This document shows, piece by piece, positions 10,837-22,201 of a DNA stretch of 64,000 nucleotides. Numbering within the stretch: the first letter of the stretch is position 1; the number at the start of each line of letters is the position of its first letter. Source of the DNA: Larix kaempferi. Taxonomy: Eukaryota; Streptophyta; Pinopsida; Pinales; Pinaceae. Position numbers and translations under genes: made by a program. The notes below the pieces were generated by a model, which made no database searches, had not been told where the DNA came from, and worked only from the letters and a program-made list of their open reading frames with translations. The stretch is taken from positions 32,526,501 through 32,590,500 of the forward strand of contig BSBM01000299.1 of the NCBI GenBank assembly GCA_027924585.1. The letters are read 5' to 3'.

Positions 10837-11199
10837 TTCATCAGGTCTATTATGAGGTCCTGTAATTGAGAAAATATGCTCATTCCCTTTCATCTTTTCC
10901 CCTGAGTGTGAACCACTATTATCTCCTATCATCCCTTTGCCTGAAAGTTGGCTACCCAACAATTCGAAACCTTTCATCATTTTTTTATTCATATCTAGCA
11001 TAACCATGGTAAGTCCTTCAAAACATGGTTTTAAGGCTTCAATAAATTCCTCTTTATGTCTTAATTTTTCCTCCTCCTCTCTACCCATTGTTTTAGAAAA
11101 AAACTCTTTTTCTGCTACTATCTCTTCTTCAACCAAAACTTCTTCAACTACTGATTCAAAGGGTGGTGTTTTATTTGTTTGGCTTCTTGTTAATACCAT
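10762..11199 (-). pseudogene. gag: gag N-terminus running into the LTR
   Basis: The frame starts 17 bases after the primer binding site with MVLTRSQTNK, the usual basic start of gypsy Gag proteins. It continues through an acidic and lysine-rich helical stretch (VVEEVLVEEEIVAEKEFFSK, EEFIEALKPCFEGLTMVMLD). The gag-derived part ends after about 120 residues (GPHNRPDE), where the deletion joins it to LTR sequence; the last 20-odd residues and the stop come from the LTR. No capsid core or zinc knuckle remains, so no packaging function is expected. Confidence 0.65.
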
Positions 11200-11215
11200 C
11201 AGGTGCCAAGACCAT

Positions 11216-11227
11216 GCTCTGATACCA
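11216..11227 (-). promoter_or_regulatory. Primer binding site (tRNA-iMet type)
   Basis: On the minus strand TGGTATCAGAGC follows the LTR end after AG, a perfect 12-base initiator tRNA-Met site. It fixes the orientation of the element. Confidence 0.9.
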
Positions 11228-11229
11228 CT

Positions 11230-12998
11230 TGTAATATCCCTTTTTCAAATTTTATTAAAATGCCCAATTTTCCACTTTTTTTCCCAATTTCGACCTTTGA
11301 CTAGTTTTACTGTTTTGACCTCCAAATCAACCCAAATGCTCCCAAATCTTCTGTAAGAGTGTATGAATGGTATTTATACTTGAATATAAGGTTCAGGGAT
11401 GTTTTATGGCCCTCCAAATACTGCTGCAAACTTGATTTGTATTCTGATCAATATATGTAATTTTGACTAGTAATTTGTGCATCAAATCCCCCTCGGGTAA
11501 CACTGCAAATGGACTTCCAAATGCCTCCAAACTCCCACAAATTTATGAACAGAGGTATATAATGTGTTAAGTATGTTATTAAGGTCTCATATGCACCATT
11601 AATTTATTTTTAATACTGTTCTAACTCTCTCACATTCAACAGCAAAAACCCCCAATTCGACCCTTGGGGAAATGGCACTATTTCACCTCCCAATACAACT
11701 AAACTGAGTAAAAATGATTCAAATGCTCAAGTACAGTACATGAAACTTGTAGAAGACATCCATGGCAGTATATTTATCACAAATATATCATAGAATCATC
11801 CATCCATTCGAAATAATCAACATTATAGTGTCATACATCAATGGATTGGGGAAATGGACATTGTTTGCTCATTAATCAATAGTTTTGCATACAACCAGTG
11901 GGTATTTCGACCTGAGACTTTTTGAATATGAATAACAGAGCATATGAATCTATTACAATCATAAATATGTAATGAGAATCTCTCTCAAGAATCACAAGTG
12001 CTCACCAAAAACGCCCTCCCTCAAGGAGCACGAATATGCCTTCAAAACTGGAAACGGTGGAGAGAAAGTGCTGCACTAAACCAAACCATGAAACTTCCTG
12101 TAGCTGCTACCTACAAATACAAACTCCATTAAAGCACCATGAAAGACCTGAGTGGCCTCTCCAAACACCAACTTGGATGGGAATCTTTCACCCTCGAAAT
12201 TGGCTAAGGCAAGAAACTAGTCATCCACTAGCTCCCTCTTCACAAATGCAATTTTTCTCAAATTATCAAAAGCCATTCTCATACTTGATTTATACATTTT
12301 ATAACCAACATTAGCCTTCAAGGGGTCGAAATACTCTCAATAGATTCAATAATTTTTCATTTAGAAAATATTCCTCTTTTGCCACTTGTCTCCTAGTTCC
12401 AACCTTCCATCTTCTCCCAAATTCGAATTTGAGTCTCTTTAGATTCCTCCAACTCCATGAGCGCCTTCTTGAGCCTATTTTTGGGGCTGACATGTCATAA
12501 TGGTCAGGTGTAAGAATTCAGGTCTGAATTTTGTCATAAAATGTCATAGATGCTTCATTATTGTTGTCATAAAACTAGGGAATCTAGCCCATGTGTCCAC
12601 TAGTCTCCAATTTGACTCTTCCTCTCCCATGGAGGTTACTATTCCTTCCCATTTCGACCTAATATGCTCAATGCCATGTGTTATGACTTACAAACTCACC
12701 CAAGAGTGTTCACCTTCCCATGAATTCGAATTGGCAAGAGAGAGCTGCCATGTGTCATTGAAAAATCAAGCTAGTGTGGGTCCCACCACCTCCATATGTC
12801 TCCAAAACCACTTGCCACCTAGAATTTCTCTTGAATTTATTTATTCATCATATTTATTAAATGCTTGAACCCTTCTAATGTCTAAATATCATTTATTATT
12901 TTCCTTATTACCATCCCACATGTGCCCATCCAACCTAGGAAACTAGTAGGATTGATGGGATTGTCTTACTATGCATTTATTTGAATGGGGACATTACA
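11230..12998 (-). repeat. 5' LTR (about 1.77 kb)
   Basis: The ends are TGTAATGTCCCC (12998) and ATTACA (11230). Inside are only short chance reading frames. The last 455 bases, 11684-11230, are repeated at 10836-10382. Confidence 0.75.
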
Positions 12999-13002
12999 AA
13001 CT

Positions 13003-13450
13003 ATCTCTGAACTTGGTGAATTGAGAAGCTCTTGCACAACTTGTATACCACTTGCTTCTGCAACAACATGACTATTGTTCTATTATGTGTAAAAAAATCT
13101 GCAAGGAACATATTGCCACTATTTTCATGTCTTATGTGGGCTAATCCTCAAGTAGGCTAACCAATGCATGGAAAGCTAAGGTAGAATTAGTTTTCTGAGC
13201 TAGTCCATCATGCTAGAAAAGATCACCTAGAGCAAGAGAAACTAATAATCTGGCAGGTTGGGCTCTGTTTTGTGGGCCAATAAGATATTGGGAGATTGTA
13301 TGCATCTAATGGGTTCTATGGAAGATTAACTAACAACTGCAGGGATTCATACAAATCTGGGACATAAAGGTAAGGGTCATTAATTTCAGCATAACTATCA
13401 ATCAAATGATCATCTTTCCCCTGCATAGGAGAAGCAATATTGATGGAACT
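13003..13450 (-). pseudogene. CELLULOSE SYNTHASE INTERACTIVE-like armadillo fragment
   Basis: Minus-strand text in one frame reads ISQYLIGPQNRAQPARLL, VSLALGDLF, stop, HDGLAQKTN, HALVSLLED, stop, PT, then DMKIVAICSLQIF. After a frame change come VVAEASGIQVVQELLNSP and SSEIV. This follows the armadillo-repeat order of plant CSI proteins, which link cellulose synthase complexes to cortical microtubules. Of the visible stops, two fit glutamine codons changed by C to T. Similarity fades right of about 13450. The copy is split at its left end by the LTR element, and the reading resumes below 10377. It is a fragment of a protein that is normally over 2000 residues long. Confidence 0.65.
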
Positions 13451-13989
13451 AGAATCCATGGGTACTTCAAAAAGCATTCAAGGAGAGAGGCTCAGAAAAT
13501 TGTTGGTTCGGATAGCTAGAAATCGGGATAGCATACTCGAAATGCCCTAAATGGCTCTCAATTAACCATTACAGATATAATCCCAAACAATTATTATAAG
13601 GATTTGCAGGAAATTAACTTGGGAACATTAAAACTTTGAAAGAAAAGAGTAGGAAACCCATGAAGATGAGGATTTGACACCATTTTACAGAATTGAGCTA
13701 CGTTGATAGCTTGAGACCCTTTAATGGTGATGATAGCTAGGGTGAGCAGCTGACTGGATTCCCTGGTCCTCTTAAATAAGCTTAATTACGATCGAAAAAT
13801 GCTAGACGACCTTGTGCAGGTTAAATTCTAGAGCAGAGAGTGAAAGCTGAGAGAGAAACTATGAAAATAGCGTGAAGAAACAGACTAAGAAAACCAATAT
13901 GAACCAACGAAAGAGCGATGTGAAACTTCAGTGGAAGCAAGCGGGGAACAATTAAAGGAAATAAACACTATAAATAAGCCAAGAAAATT

Positions 13990-14152
13990 ACATGAGAGGC
14001 TAGTGATTGATGTTGTGATGGAGACTGTGGCCTTAATTGTCCTTGACCAGGCCTTTGTTGACTATGGCAAAAAACTCCAGAGGGTCTGATCTGAGCACCA
14101 ACAGCAGGAGAGCCAACAGTACCAATTGTTTGCATGCCTGGAAATGTCTTCC
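13990..14152 (-). pseudogene. TAF12-like exon fragment
   Basis: On the minus strand a plausible splice acceptor (TATCTTCAG, ending at 14153) is followed by text reading FPGMQTIGTVGSPAVGAQIR, PSGVF, then HSQQRPGQGQLRPQSPSQHQ. The spacing of GMQ, GS, Q-R, QQR and GQLR matches the glutamine-rich middle of plant TAF12, a TFIID/SAGA subunit. The histone-fold domain is not here, so this is one exon or less. Low-complexity Q-rich text could mislead; the call rests on motif spacing recalled from the Arabidopsis protein. Confidence 0.45.
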
Positions 14153-14394
14153 CTGAAGATACTGAATGTTGAAATGAAGTACCCTAAATGGATCCTTGTT
14201 TCTATCGTGACCCAACTTCATTATCCATTTTTCCATCCAACTTAAAAATCTTCTCCATATTGCCTTCTATCTTCATTCCTTCCATTAGTGAGGAGCAAGT
14301 CTTAATGTTGAGAGAAACGCCACTATTAATCTTTTTACTAAAATATTTTTGGCCACTTCTATCTATCAATTCTTACAAATTCCATTGATTAGTG

Positions 14395-14775
14395 CACTAA
14401 CAGTAATGACATTGGGCAAGAAAACCTTCTCAAGCATTTCAAAATGGATTATAACAACCTCCTCCATGTTTCTTCCCTACGGTAACCATCAATTAGAGTG
14501 TTGTATTTAACTTCATTTGGGATTAAAGCACTTTTAAACATGTGAACAAAAAGGTTTTCTGATGCAACACTCTTCCCATATTTACATAACCCTTTCATCA
14601 GTCTGTTGTAAATCTCAACCCTCGGTGAAAAAAAATTTGTTACCATTTCATTTTTTCAATCTAAAAGCATGTTCAATACTTCCTTTTCTGCAATATCCAT
14701 CAATAAGAATCCCATAAGTGATATCATCAGGAGTGAAACTCTTCTCTGCCATCTCAATAGTTCAACACTCGTTGA
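14395..14775 (-). pseudogene. Pentatricopeptide repeat (PPR) fragment
   Basis: Minus-strand text in successive frames gives about three PPR units: PDDITYGILIDGYCRKGSIE with AFRL; then YNRLMKGLCKYGKSVASENL and PNEVKYNTLIDGYRRE; then PNVITVSALINGICKN. These are the 35-residue helical hairpins of plant organelle RNA-binding proteins, with the P-N/D-x-x-T-Y/x-x-L-I-x-G-x-C signature. Frameshifts near 14645 and 14455 and stop codons show it is dead. Most of the gene, which usually has over ten repeats, is absent. Confidence 0.7.
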
Positions 14776-17700
14776 CGATGGTGGAAACCTACCACCTCAG
14801 GTGGCATGATGTGAAGTAACAGAGGCTTGAGCCTAAGAGGAGATCAAAGGATGGCACTCTTCACTTGCAAATCAGGTGGTGTGCACTCGATAATCTATAA
14901 CCCTGGAAAATTAGATACAATCTCAAAGCTAAATTTTCATTAGGATTTAAAGCCAAAAAGGGAATTAAAACTAAACCAAACTATTCTAAGATGGTTATCT
15001 CTGCCTGCTTCAAAGTAGTTGTCAAAGTGACTAAATGTAAGTTACTCTGGATGTGAGGTGTACTTGCTGCAATCACTAGCTATCCTTTTGCATTAATGGA
15101 CTTCCTTGACAATACCACTGTAGGGCCTTGACTTATGTGGCCTAGTTTGGCTGTCAAAAGGCAGCAAGGGGTCATATTGCCACCTATTCACCCAAACTAG
15201 GTTTTGTAGTAGGTTTGCAGGGAGTGAGTATACAAGGAGGAAGCAACAACAACATTGGATTTATTTCTTTAAACCCTTATTGTGCTTTGTTGAGTGTTAA
15301 TGGTGAGGAGATGGATCTTCATGTTGAAGGTCCTAGATGAAGTGTGTATCATGGAATGTTCAAGGTTTTACAAACCCTATAAGAAAGAATCTATACTTCT
15401 GCAAATATTTTGATAGTTTTGTAACTTTTCTCCATACTGCCACCATGTTGATTGATACCATCTCTGAACTCACGTGGTAGGAGGATTTTTATAAGTCATT
15501 TGCCATATAATTGTTGAAAACTGGTGAATTTTGGCTGGGCGTTCACACAAATTCAATATTCTTTACATTTATTCCATTGATGCAGTTAAGCTTTGGTCAA
15601 ATATTTTGAATGCTCCTGGAATTCTGTTCTAGATCATCTTGGATGATTTTTTCATCAGGATGGGAACCACTTAATTTTCTTCCCTTTTCAGTTTGCTTTC
15701 CTTTTCTGATCCAGAATTTTCTCATATAGCTTGAAGCAAGGGTTTTCTTTAGTTTTTTCTTATTGAAGCTTATAAAGTTTTCAATGTTCATTGTATTAAA
15801 ATGTAATGTATTATGTCATTATTAGCCTGGTCATCTATTTCCTCAAACATCATTCCTGTTGACAGATTTTTAACAATTCTTACTTTTGAAAAATCCTTTA
15901 TGTTCCCAGTGATGTTTGTTTCCAGGATCTGCAAGGATTTTTCATCCATGGTATTCAACACTTGGTTTCTCGATCACCTTCCTTTCTTCCGTGCTTCCAA
16001 TTTCTTTGGCGGAGTTGGTAATAATTTTTCCTCTCTTAAAAAATCTAGGAACATTTCTATTTTTTCCTCCCTATTTCTTGCACCAGCTTAGGTCTCTCCC
16101 TATGGATTTTGTGATGACATATCCATACCCAACAAATTGGACATTCTTCTGGTTTTTCCTAATTGTCACTTGTGTCAGCCAACAAATCTTTTTATGTTCA
16201 CTCTCTTCATGGTTGTCCTTTGCTTTCTACTTTTTCTGAGCTTGAGTATTTTCTTTTTTTGCTCATGTAGCTGATGCTTTGTATTGATCCCTTGATGAGG
16301 AGCAATCTTCTTGTTCATTGGTTTTTTTTACCATTAACTCCTTTATTTTTAAGATATGAGAGGGGGTGCCATTTTTCACTTGCTCTTTTGAATTCTGGGT
16401 ACTGTGTTGATTGATGAAATACTTTCATTTTACCAACCTTTCCCATTGTTTTCCAATATTTTCTTAACAAAAATAGATTCTTATAAACTACTAAAAAATA
16501 TTTTCATATAGTCCGAGAATGTTGGTAGCTTGAGGTTCACATAGGGCTATAGGATCCCTGACAATATTGTGAAAAAATGGTAAGTGACTCTCATGTGCCT
16601 AGCATCTTGATAAACCATAAGGTTTACAGTATGTTGCCTATTTAGCAACCTATTACATTGGCATTCATGTTAACAAAATTCCCCAGTTTATACTTTCCTC
16701 CCAAGAAAACAAACTCCTAGACTAAAACATTTGACACAGCATAACAAAGGCCTCAATTAGAATTTAGTACTCATCAAGAGCTCATTTTTTCTTGTCACTT
16801 TTAATTTCTATGATATCATCCGACTCTCTCCTGGAGAATTATTGTTCAAAAGCGATATCTTCATCAGCAAGGGCTCTCTGGCCTAATTCAACATTCTTTC
16901 AATTCTTGCAAGTGAGCCTCCATGTTATTATTGACCATCATGATCCCATTGTTCATTCGTTGTTCAAGCTGGATTATTCTATCTTTTAGTCCTGCAATTT
17001 GGTGCATAGCCCCATCTAAGCAAGGATTGGCATCATAGATTTCCTGATAAGATCCATCTAGGCAGGATTTGGCCTCCCTAAATGCACTTTCACTTGAGAT
17101 CCAAATTCCAACGATCTATGCAAGCCTACAGGTAACTCAAGAGGGGATGCTAATGTCACCTCACAAACCCTCTTCTCATTTAAGACCGGTTGTCCCTAGA
17201 GTTAGGTTTACTAAGACCAACATTATATAGGATCAAAGTGACATGAAGAGTGGACTTAGTAAAACAGTTTTTTGATTTATTAATTAATTTTATTTTTAGG
17301 GTGGGTGGAGGTGTGGGACTGGTGCCAAGAACCCAACAGAGCACTTGGATGGAAATGATGGATGGATGAGAGTAAATCTACTATCCTAACATGCAGAATT
17401 TGGCTAATGTATGCAGATTTTAAAAGCTGGAAATTAACAGAGGCCCTAAAATAGGTTCTATGTATGAACGTGCATGTAATGAAGTGAGATTTTATTCCAA
17501 AGTAATAGATATCATGCAATGTTCTCATAGAATGACATAACATAAATATTTTCGGCTTGAATATCAAAGCGACAAAGGAAGCAATAGGTAGGACTTCATT
17601 AACTCTCCCTTCTCAATGACATTGCTGCTCTAGTGTGCGATTTCCATTGCAGCAGATTTTAGCATGATATTCCAGCAAGTAAACTTCAGCCATATGAAAA

Positions 17701-18039
17701 GTATGAGTAGCCACACATAGATCAAATAACCCTCTACTTCAATACCCTTTCACAAGAAAATCAAATAATTCAAACACAAGAGTAGTTCTCCAATTTCTCC
17801 AACAACCAGTATAATAAGAGGAGCTAATCTTCTATAGATGTAGAGCTCAAAATATCCTTCAATAAAATAACAATATTCATTAACTAACTTTTGACAAATC
17901 AAAACCGTAGAGCATTGAAATGTTAAACAATTGGACTAGATAGTGGGAATTCCACTTGTCCTCCTCGTTTGAGAAATGCCATATGAGGAATGCCCTACAA
18001 GTAAATGCAAAAATACATTATAATACTCCACCAAAGGGG
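14776..18039. other. No intact gene seen; decayed coding-like stretches
   Basis: Frames of 60-107 codons occur around 15600-16240 on both strands, but none shows a family motif. The minus strand there is rich in Lys and Glu and might be an old LINE ORF1 or gag. A coiled-coil-like fragment at 16900-17112 is listed separately. Confidence 0.4.
16900..17112 (-). pseudogene. Coiled-coil-like fragment
   Basis: A minus-strand frame of about 70 codons without early ATG reads FREAKSCLDGSYQEIY, then LKDRIIQLEQRMNNG and NNNMEAHLQELKE, and ends at a TGA. Heptad-like hydrophobic spacing suggests a coiled coil. Similar helical stretches lie downstream of the LINE RNase H domains at 35.6-35.9 and 37.65-37.75 kb, so this may be the same kind of LINE-associated sequence; that link is inference. 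Confidence 0.35.
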
Positions 18040-18690
18040 AGTGCTCCACTAGCCCATGATAATGCAGCTAAAGCTAGAAAAACAGACATGTTTTGAGATG
18101 AGTTCAACAACCCTTCCCTCAACACATGTGCAAAAATAATATAATAATGGAGTGCTGCAGGTTGGAGTCACAAAATGTCTGAATCTTTGAAATGCCATTC
18201 TCCCTTGCCAGATTAGTAGTATAACCAAATCCTTCCATTCTTTAATGTTGTTTGAGCCCAAGCCAATGCTTTATTAAAAGTAAATTTTATGGTTAGAAGA
18301 TGACTCCACTAGCTCCACACTCAAATTCCTTAGTAAGCTCCAATGAAAACAGCCCATGGACAATATCTATATGTCTCCAGGTTGTCAACCGATCTATGGG
18401 TTTTTATCTTGGGAGTTGCCTTTAGAGTCTATACCTTCATCTCGACATTTGATTTGATAATGGACCTGAAATGGACATAAATCCTTGCCCTTGAAAATCC
18501 CAGAATGTCTTGCTAACCATATGGATGTAGAGACAACCAAAGGAAGAGATCTGTACACTTTTAGTGTTCTGTTTTCAAACTAGCATTTCATACAGTCAAT
18601 AAGAGTTTCTCCTTGCCAAAACCCTGCCCCAGCTACTAGTGAAATAGATTGCTTCCACCTCTTTTGTGTAGGAGTTATGAACTAGAAGGT
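18040..18690 (-). pseudogene. LINE ORF2 C-terminal remnant with RNase H
   Basis: Minus-strand reading begins PTQKRWKQSISLVAGAGFWQ, then RTLKVYRSLPLVVSTSIWLA, RHSGIFKGKDLCPFQV. It continues into RNase H-like pieces: PWAVFIGAY (the usual catalytic D of FFDG is I), CGASGVIF, then GSNNIKEWKDLVILLIWQGR. Stops and frame changes are frequent. The upstream zf-RVT cysteines were not found, so the fragment starts inside or after that domain. It is the same family type as the remnant at 8.4-10.06 kb. Confidence 0.65.
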
Positions 18691-21316
18691 CATCTATTAT
18701 TCTAGTATTAAGAGATTTCAGTTATGATATGTTTAAGGCTTAAGCTTTTAAGCTAACTAGAGTTTAGATATTATTTGAGTGCAGAATCTTCTTACTATGG
18801 TTTAAGAAACTTCAAATTGGTATCAAATCACATTTAATGAAGCTTCATTGGAATCAGAATATAGGACTACAACCTGTGTAAGGGAGTTGTTGGATGGTTT
18901 CAAGCATTGATGGGAAGATTCCCAAAATCTTCCAACGATTGGAAGGCTGTATTTGGTCTTATTTGCTAATCTATTTTGGTGTTTGTTTCAAAAGTTGCAG
19001 TAAAATTTTTATTTGAGAATTTTTTTCCAAATATTGTGAGGATGGGTCATTTGATATATGTATCTCCTCATTATCATTTGGTTGAAAATAGTTAGGAGTT
19101 GCTCGAATATTATTCATTATAATTGGCCATGGTAATCTGAAGGTCGGATTTTATTTAGATCTGCCTGCCTTGCATCCTTGCAGGTTCTATTTTTATTTGG
19201 AAACATATCGGCAATGCCATCATTTAGGCTTGTAACGTGGCTAGCTTCTACCCGTGAGTGGAGTAGAAGGTTTGGTCAGTCAGGTTTTGCCAAATCGAAT
19301 ATTGAAGGCCACAAACATGCTGTTCGATTTGTCACATGATGGTGAAAGGTTTGTTTACAGCTCATTCACAATTTTATGGTTTATCATTCTGTAACATATA
19401 CAAGGGCAATTATTATTCATTAAATACGCACAAGGTTATTTAAAAGTTAAAGCTAAATAGCAACAACGGTTGGCCAAAAACTCATCTGCTATGCTATCTT
19501 TGAATCATCCTTTAATGTAGCCATCTTTGAGAATTTATATATGTTAGCAAATGCATATTTGTTGTTTTACAATTCTCTATGCCTTGTACGTGTTATCCTT
19601 GAATCTTGCATCTCCTGATTGTATGCATTTTAGTTGCAGACAATTTAAGGAAGGGTTTGCAAGCTTTGTGTGCATCCAGTATGTTCTATAACACAAAAGT
19701 GCTCTTAAAACTAACTATAGTTGCTTAATATATATGATCATGAAGGGCAGGATTTCTACATTCTTTATTTTACCATAGTGATAGCCAATGAGTTCATTTT
19801 ACACTTTCATGTTTTATCCCTTTGCAGAGCTCCTATGATTTTCATATGGTGGGATTTTTAAACTTCCTAGATCATGGTAAGTAGACCTACACTCAGAAAA
19901 TCTAAACCCTAAAACTAGGAACTGAAAAACAGATAAACACCTCATGACGGTGGAAATCTGAGCACTAGATCTGCAAAATCATCACTCTGAAAAAGAAAAA
20001 GAAAAAAAGTACAAAATCTGTACCATGCAATCACATTTGTCTACTATTGTTTGAAAGAATAAAATTATGATGCAATGGCGCAAAACTCATTCTCTCTCAC
20101 TTCTACTGTCTTACTCAAAATTGGAATGAGTTAAACCACCCTCTCTGCCACACTTCTATAGATGAAGCAGAGGATTTCCTATTAAAAAATTTGATCACTT
20201 GTGGTGCGAAAATGGGAAACCCTAACTCGGCCCTATTCTCGGAAAATAGTGCACCCTCCCTGCATAGTTAAAATTGCCCAGGAAATTAAAGTGCCCAATG
20301 AAAGAGTCTCCCAAGCAAGTTTTCCCTGCCCAAATCTAGAAATGCTCCTCACTCATGTGCCCTTTTAAATAAGAAACGCTTGCTATGGATGGTGCCATTT
20401 ATAAAACTGGAAAAGGCTAAAAATAGAACAACACATTGATAATCTACTGTTTACATAACTCCTATATGAGTCCCAAGGAACACTATTGTTGCACCATAAT
20501 CTCTGCCACTTCCCTCAACTACTATGCACAAGTACCAAGGTGCAATTCTGAACTTGTGTGCACTATTGAAGGTTGTATGCTATTGGAATATGCCTTTCTC
20601 ATTGTTGTGCCCTCTATCTGCATCCATCACTGCTGTCTCCAAAACTGGGTCTCCCTCATATCTGCACAATGACTGAGCAATATTGAATATGCTGGTAGAG
20701 ACCTGTTGTATGGATCTACCATCACTGCTATGCCATTCTGGAGAACAACTTCTAAATGACAAACCAAAAAACCAAAACAAATATCTTGAAAATTAATACC
20801 AGCTATTCCTTTACTTCTAAATGTTGGTTTTCCTATCACACATGCATGAGACAAAACACACGAGAGAGGAAGAAACTTGCACTAATTTCCATGATTCATA
20901 ACGCACAATAATATGTATTTATGATATAAATTTGTTCTAAAATTGGTTGTTGAAGGTAAGGATAGATCTGCAGCCCAAAATAAGTCCAATCCAAAATAAT
21001 TTTCACTATCTTAAAAGTTATTTTGTTTTTGCTTTTCTAACAAACTTCTAATTTAAAATCCCATGCCTATTTTTGTCAAACTAATTGTGATTCTTGATTT
21101 AGTACCACACGGAGAAAAAATTGACAATACAACTACATTCTTGATTTTTTAGAGATTTGGGCAAACTAAAGTTATCATTAACATGACCCTTTTTGGTGAC
21201 TATTCGATAATCTTTGTTTCTTACCTAGGTATGTGGTCATTTTCCAGAATTTGGAAAGATAGTGTTAACTGTTGGAAATTTTATTCTCATATCAATCCAT
21301 AAGGAATTCTATTTAA
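18691..21316. other. No gene seen
   Basis: Only short frames without recognisable domains occur, including two overlapping minus-strand frames at 20580-20854. No terminal repeats were recognised. Confidence 0.45.
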
Positions 21317-21386
21317 GGGTGCTAGCTCAATGGTAGAGCACCTACCTTATAAGCAGGAGGTTGGTGATTTGATTCCTCTGTGCCCT
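21317..21386 (+). tRNA. tRNA-like sequence, decayed, anticodon TAT
   Basis: GGGTGC pairs with GTGCCC at the far end (two wobble pairs). A perfect D stem GCTC/GAGC encloses AATGGTA, and the anticodon arm CCTAC-CTTATAA-GCAGG has one mismatch and would place TAT at positions 34-36. The T arm (GGTGA-TTTGATT-CCTCT) has two mismatches, one weak pair and TTTGATT instead of TTCGATT, and only one base separates the acceptor and D stems. This is best read as a tRNA pseudogene or tRNA-derived repeat. Confidence 0.4.
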
Positions 21387-21402
21387 ATTTATATTCTGAA
21401 AC

Positions 21403-21793
21403 CACTAAAAAGAGATAAATGACTAAAAAAATTGACCAAAATTTACATATAAACGACCACTAGTACAACATGAGAGATAAGTGACCAAAAAAATGACCAA
21501 AATATGCATATAATTGACCACTTTTGAGTTGGCGATCGCTGGTAGCAAATTAGCGGTTATTTATCACGTGACAAAAAATGTGGTCATTAATTGTGACAAT
21601 TAATGACCAAATATACGACCAAATATATGACCACAAGATAACCTATAAATGATCAAGCTAAATATGACCACATTTTTGGTCGCATGATATATGACCGCTA
21701 ATTTGCTACCAGTGGTCACCAACTCAAAAGTGGTCATTTATATGCGGATTTTGGTCGTTCGTTTGGTCACTTATCTCTCATTTTGTACTAGTG
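21403..21793. mobile_element. CACTA-ended foldback MITE with duplicated left end
   Basis: CACTAGTACAAC at 21458 is mirrored by TTGTACTAGTG ending at 21793. The inverted match continues inward for over 100 bases, through GAGAGATAAGTGACC and CACTTTTGAGTTGG to GCAAATTAGCGGT, and weakly almost to the centre, so the single strand could fold nearly end to end. No transposase is present. A further diverged copy of the left end starts with CACTA at 21403 and runs to 21457. Flanking trinucleotides (GAC, ATA) do not form a target duplication. Confidence 0.8.
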
Positions 21794-22114
21794 ATAAGAG
21801 AAGAGAAGGTGTATCGATTTGGAGAAGTAATTAGTCTAATAATTTTGAGCATAAAAAGAAGAAAAAAAAGTTTTAATCAAAATTCTGGAAGTTTTAAGAA
21901 AAATTTTAATAACATAAATTTTCAGAATCATAATAATTACAGAGGTAATGCACCATGGAATTTTACTGCTACAAGGAATGTGCCTAATAATAATAACAAC
22001 ACCAGAAATGTTGAACAAAGGCCACCTTTGAAGTGTTATGACTACAGTGGACCCCATACTAGAGCTCAATGTCCACGCAACAGAAATACAGTTAACAACA
22101 TTCACACCATATAA
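21794..22114 (+). pseudogene. gag: gag C-terminal region with mutated zinc knuckle
   Basis: An Asn-rich basic stretch (NFNNINFQNHNNYRG) precedes CYDYSGPHTRAQCPRN, a CCHC zinc knuckle in which the second cysteine has become tyrosine (TGT to TAT, a G-to-A change). The capsid domain is absent because the element is truncated at the MITE boundary. The frame stops at 22112-22114. Confidence 0.7.
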
Positions 22115-22201
22115 ACGGATCCGACAGTTGGTGATGTAGCAAGAGAAATGCCCAGGATAAATGTAGCGCTGGAAAATCGATAAGCAGACCATCAAACTTC
22201 T

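Larger units (their letters stand above)
10382..12998 (-). mobile_element. Deleted LTR retrotransposon with AACTA target duplication
   Basis: On the minus strand the 5' LTR runs 12998 to 11230, opening TGTAATGTCCCC and closing GGGATATTACA. A tRNA-Met primer binding site and the start of gag follow, then the text jumps directly into the last 455 bases of the LTR (10836-10382), which ends with the same GGGATATTACA. The flanks are AACTA at 10377-10381 and AACTA at 12999-13003, a perfect 5-bp target duplication, so both outer ends are genuine. Almost the whole internal region plus the 5' part of the 3' LTR has been deleted. The repeated 455 bases differ at only about four positions by eye, so the insertion is fairly young. 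Confidence 0.85.

Noticed and set aside
10382-11677. Stand-alone 1.3-kb TRIM-like element with 448-bp LTRs
   Set aside because: Flanks of that unit give no target duplication, while the larger 10382-12998 unit has perfect AACTA duplications and a canonical LTR start at 12998.
15597-16239. Frames on both strands as a gene
   Set aside because: No family motif, no splice structure and no consistent frame; possibly old LINE ORF1 or gag text, but unsupported.
20580-20854. Minus-strand frames of 66 and 75 codons
   Set aside because: Two overlapping frames without domains or similarity to known folds by eye.
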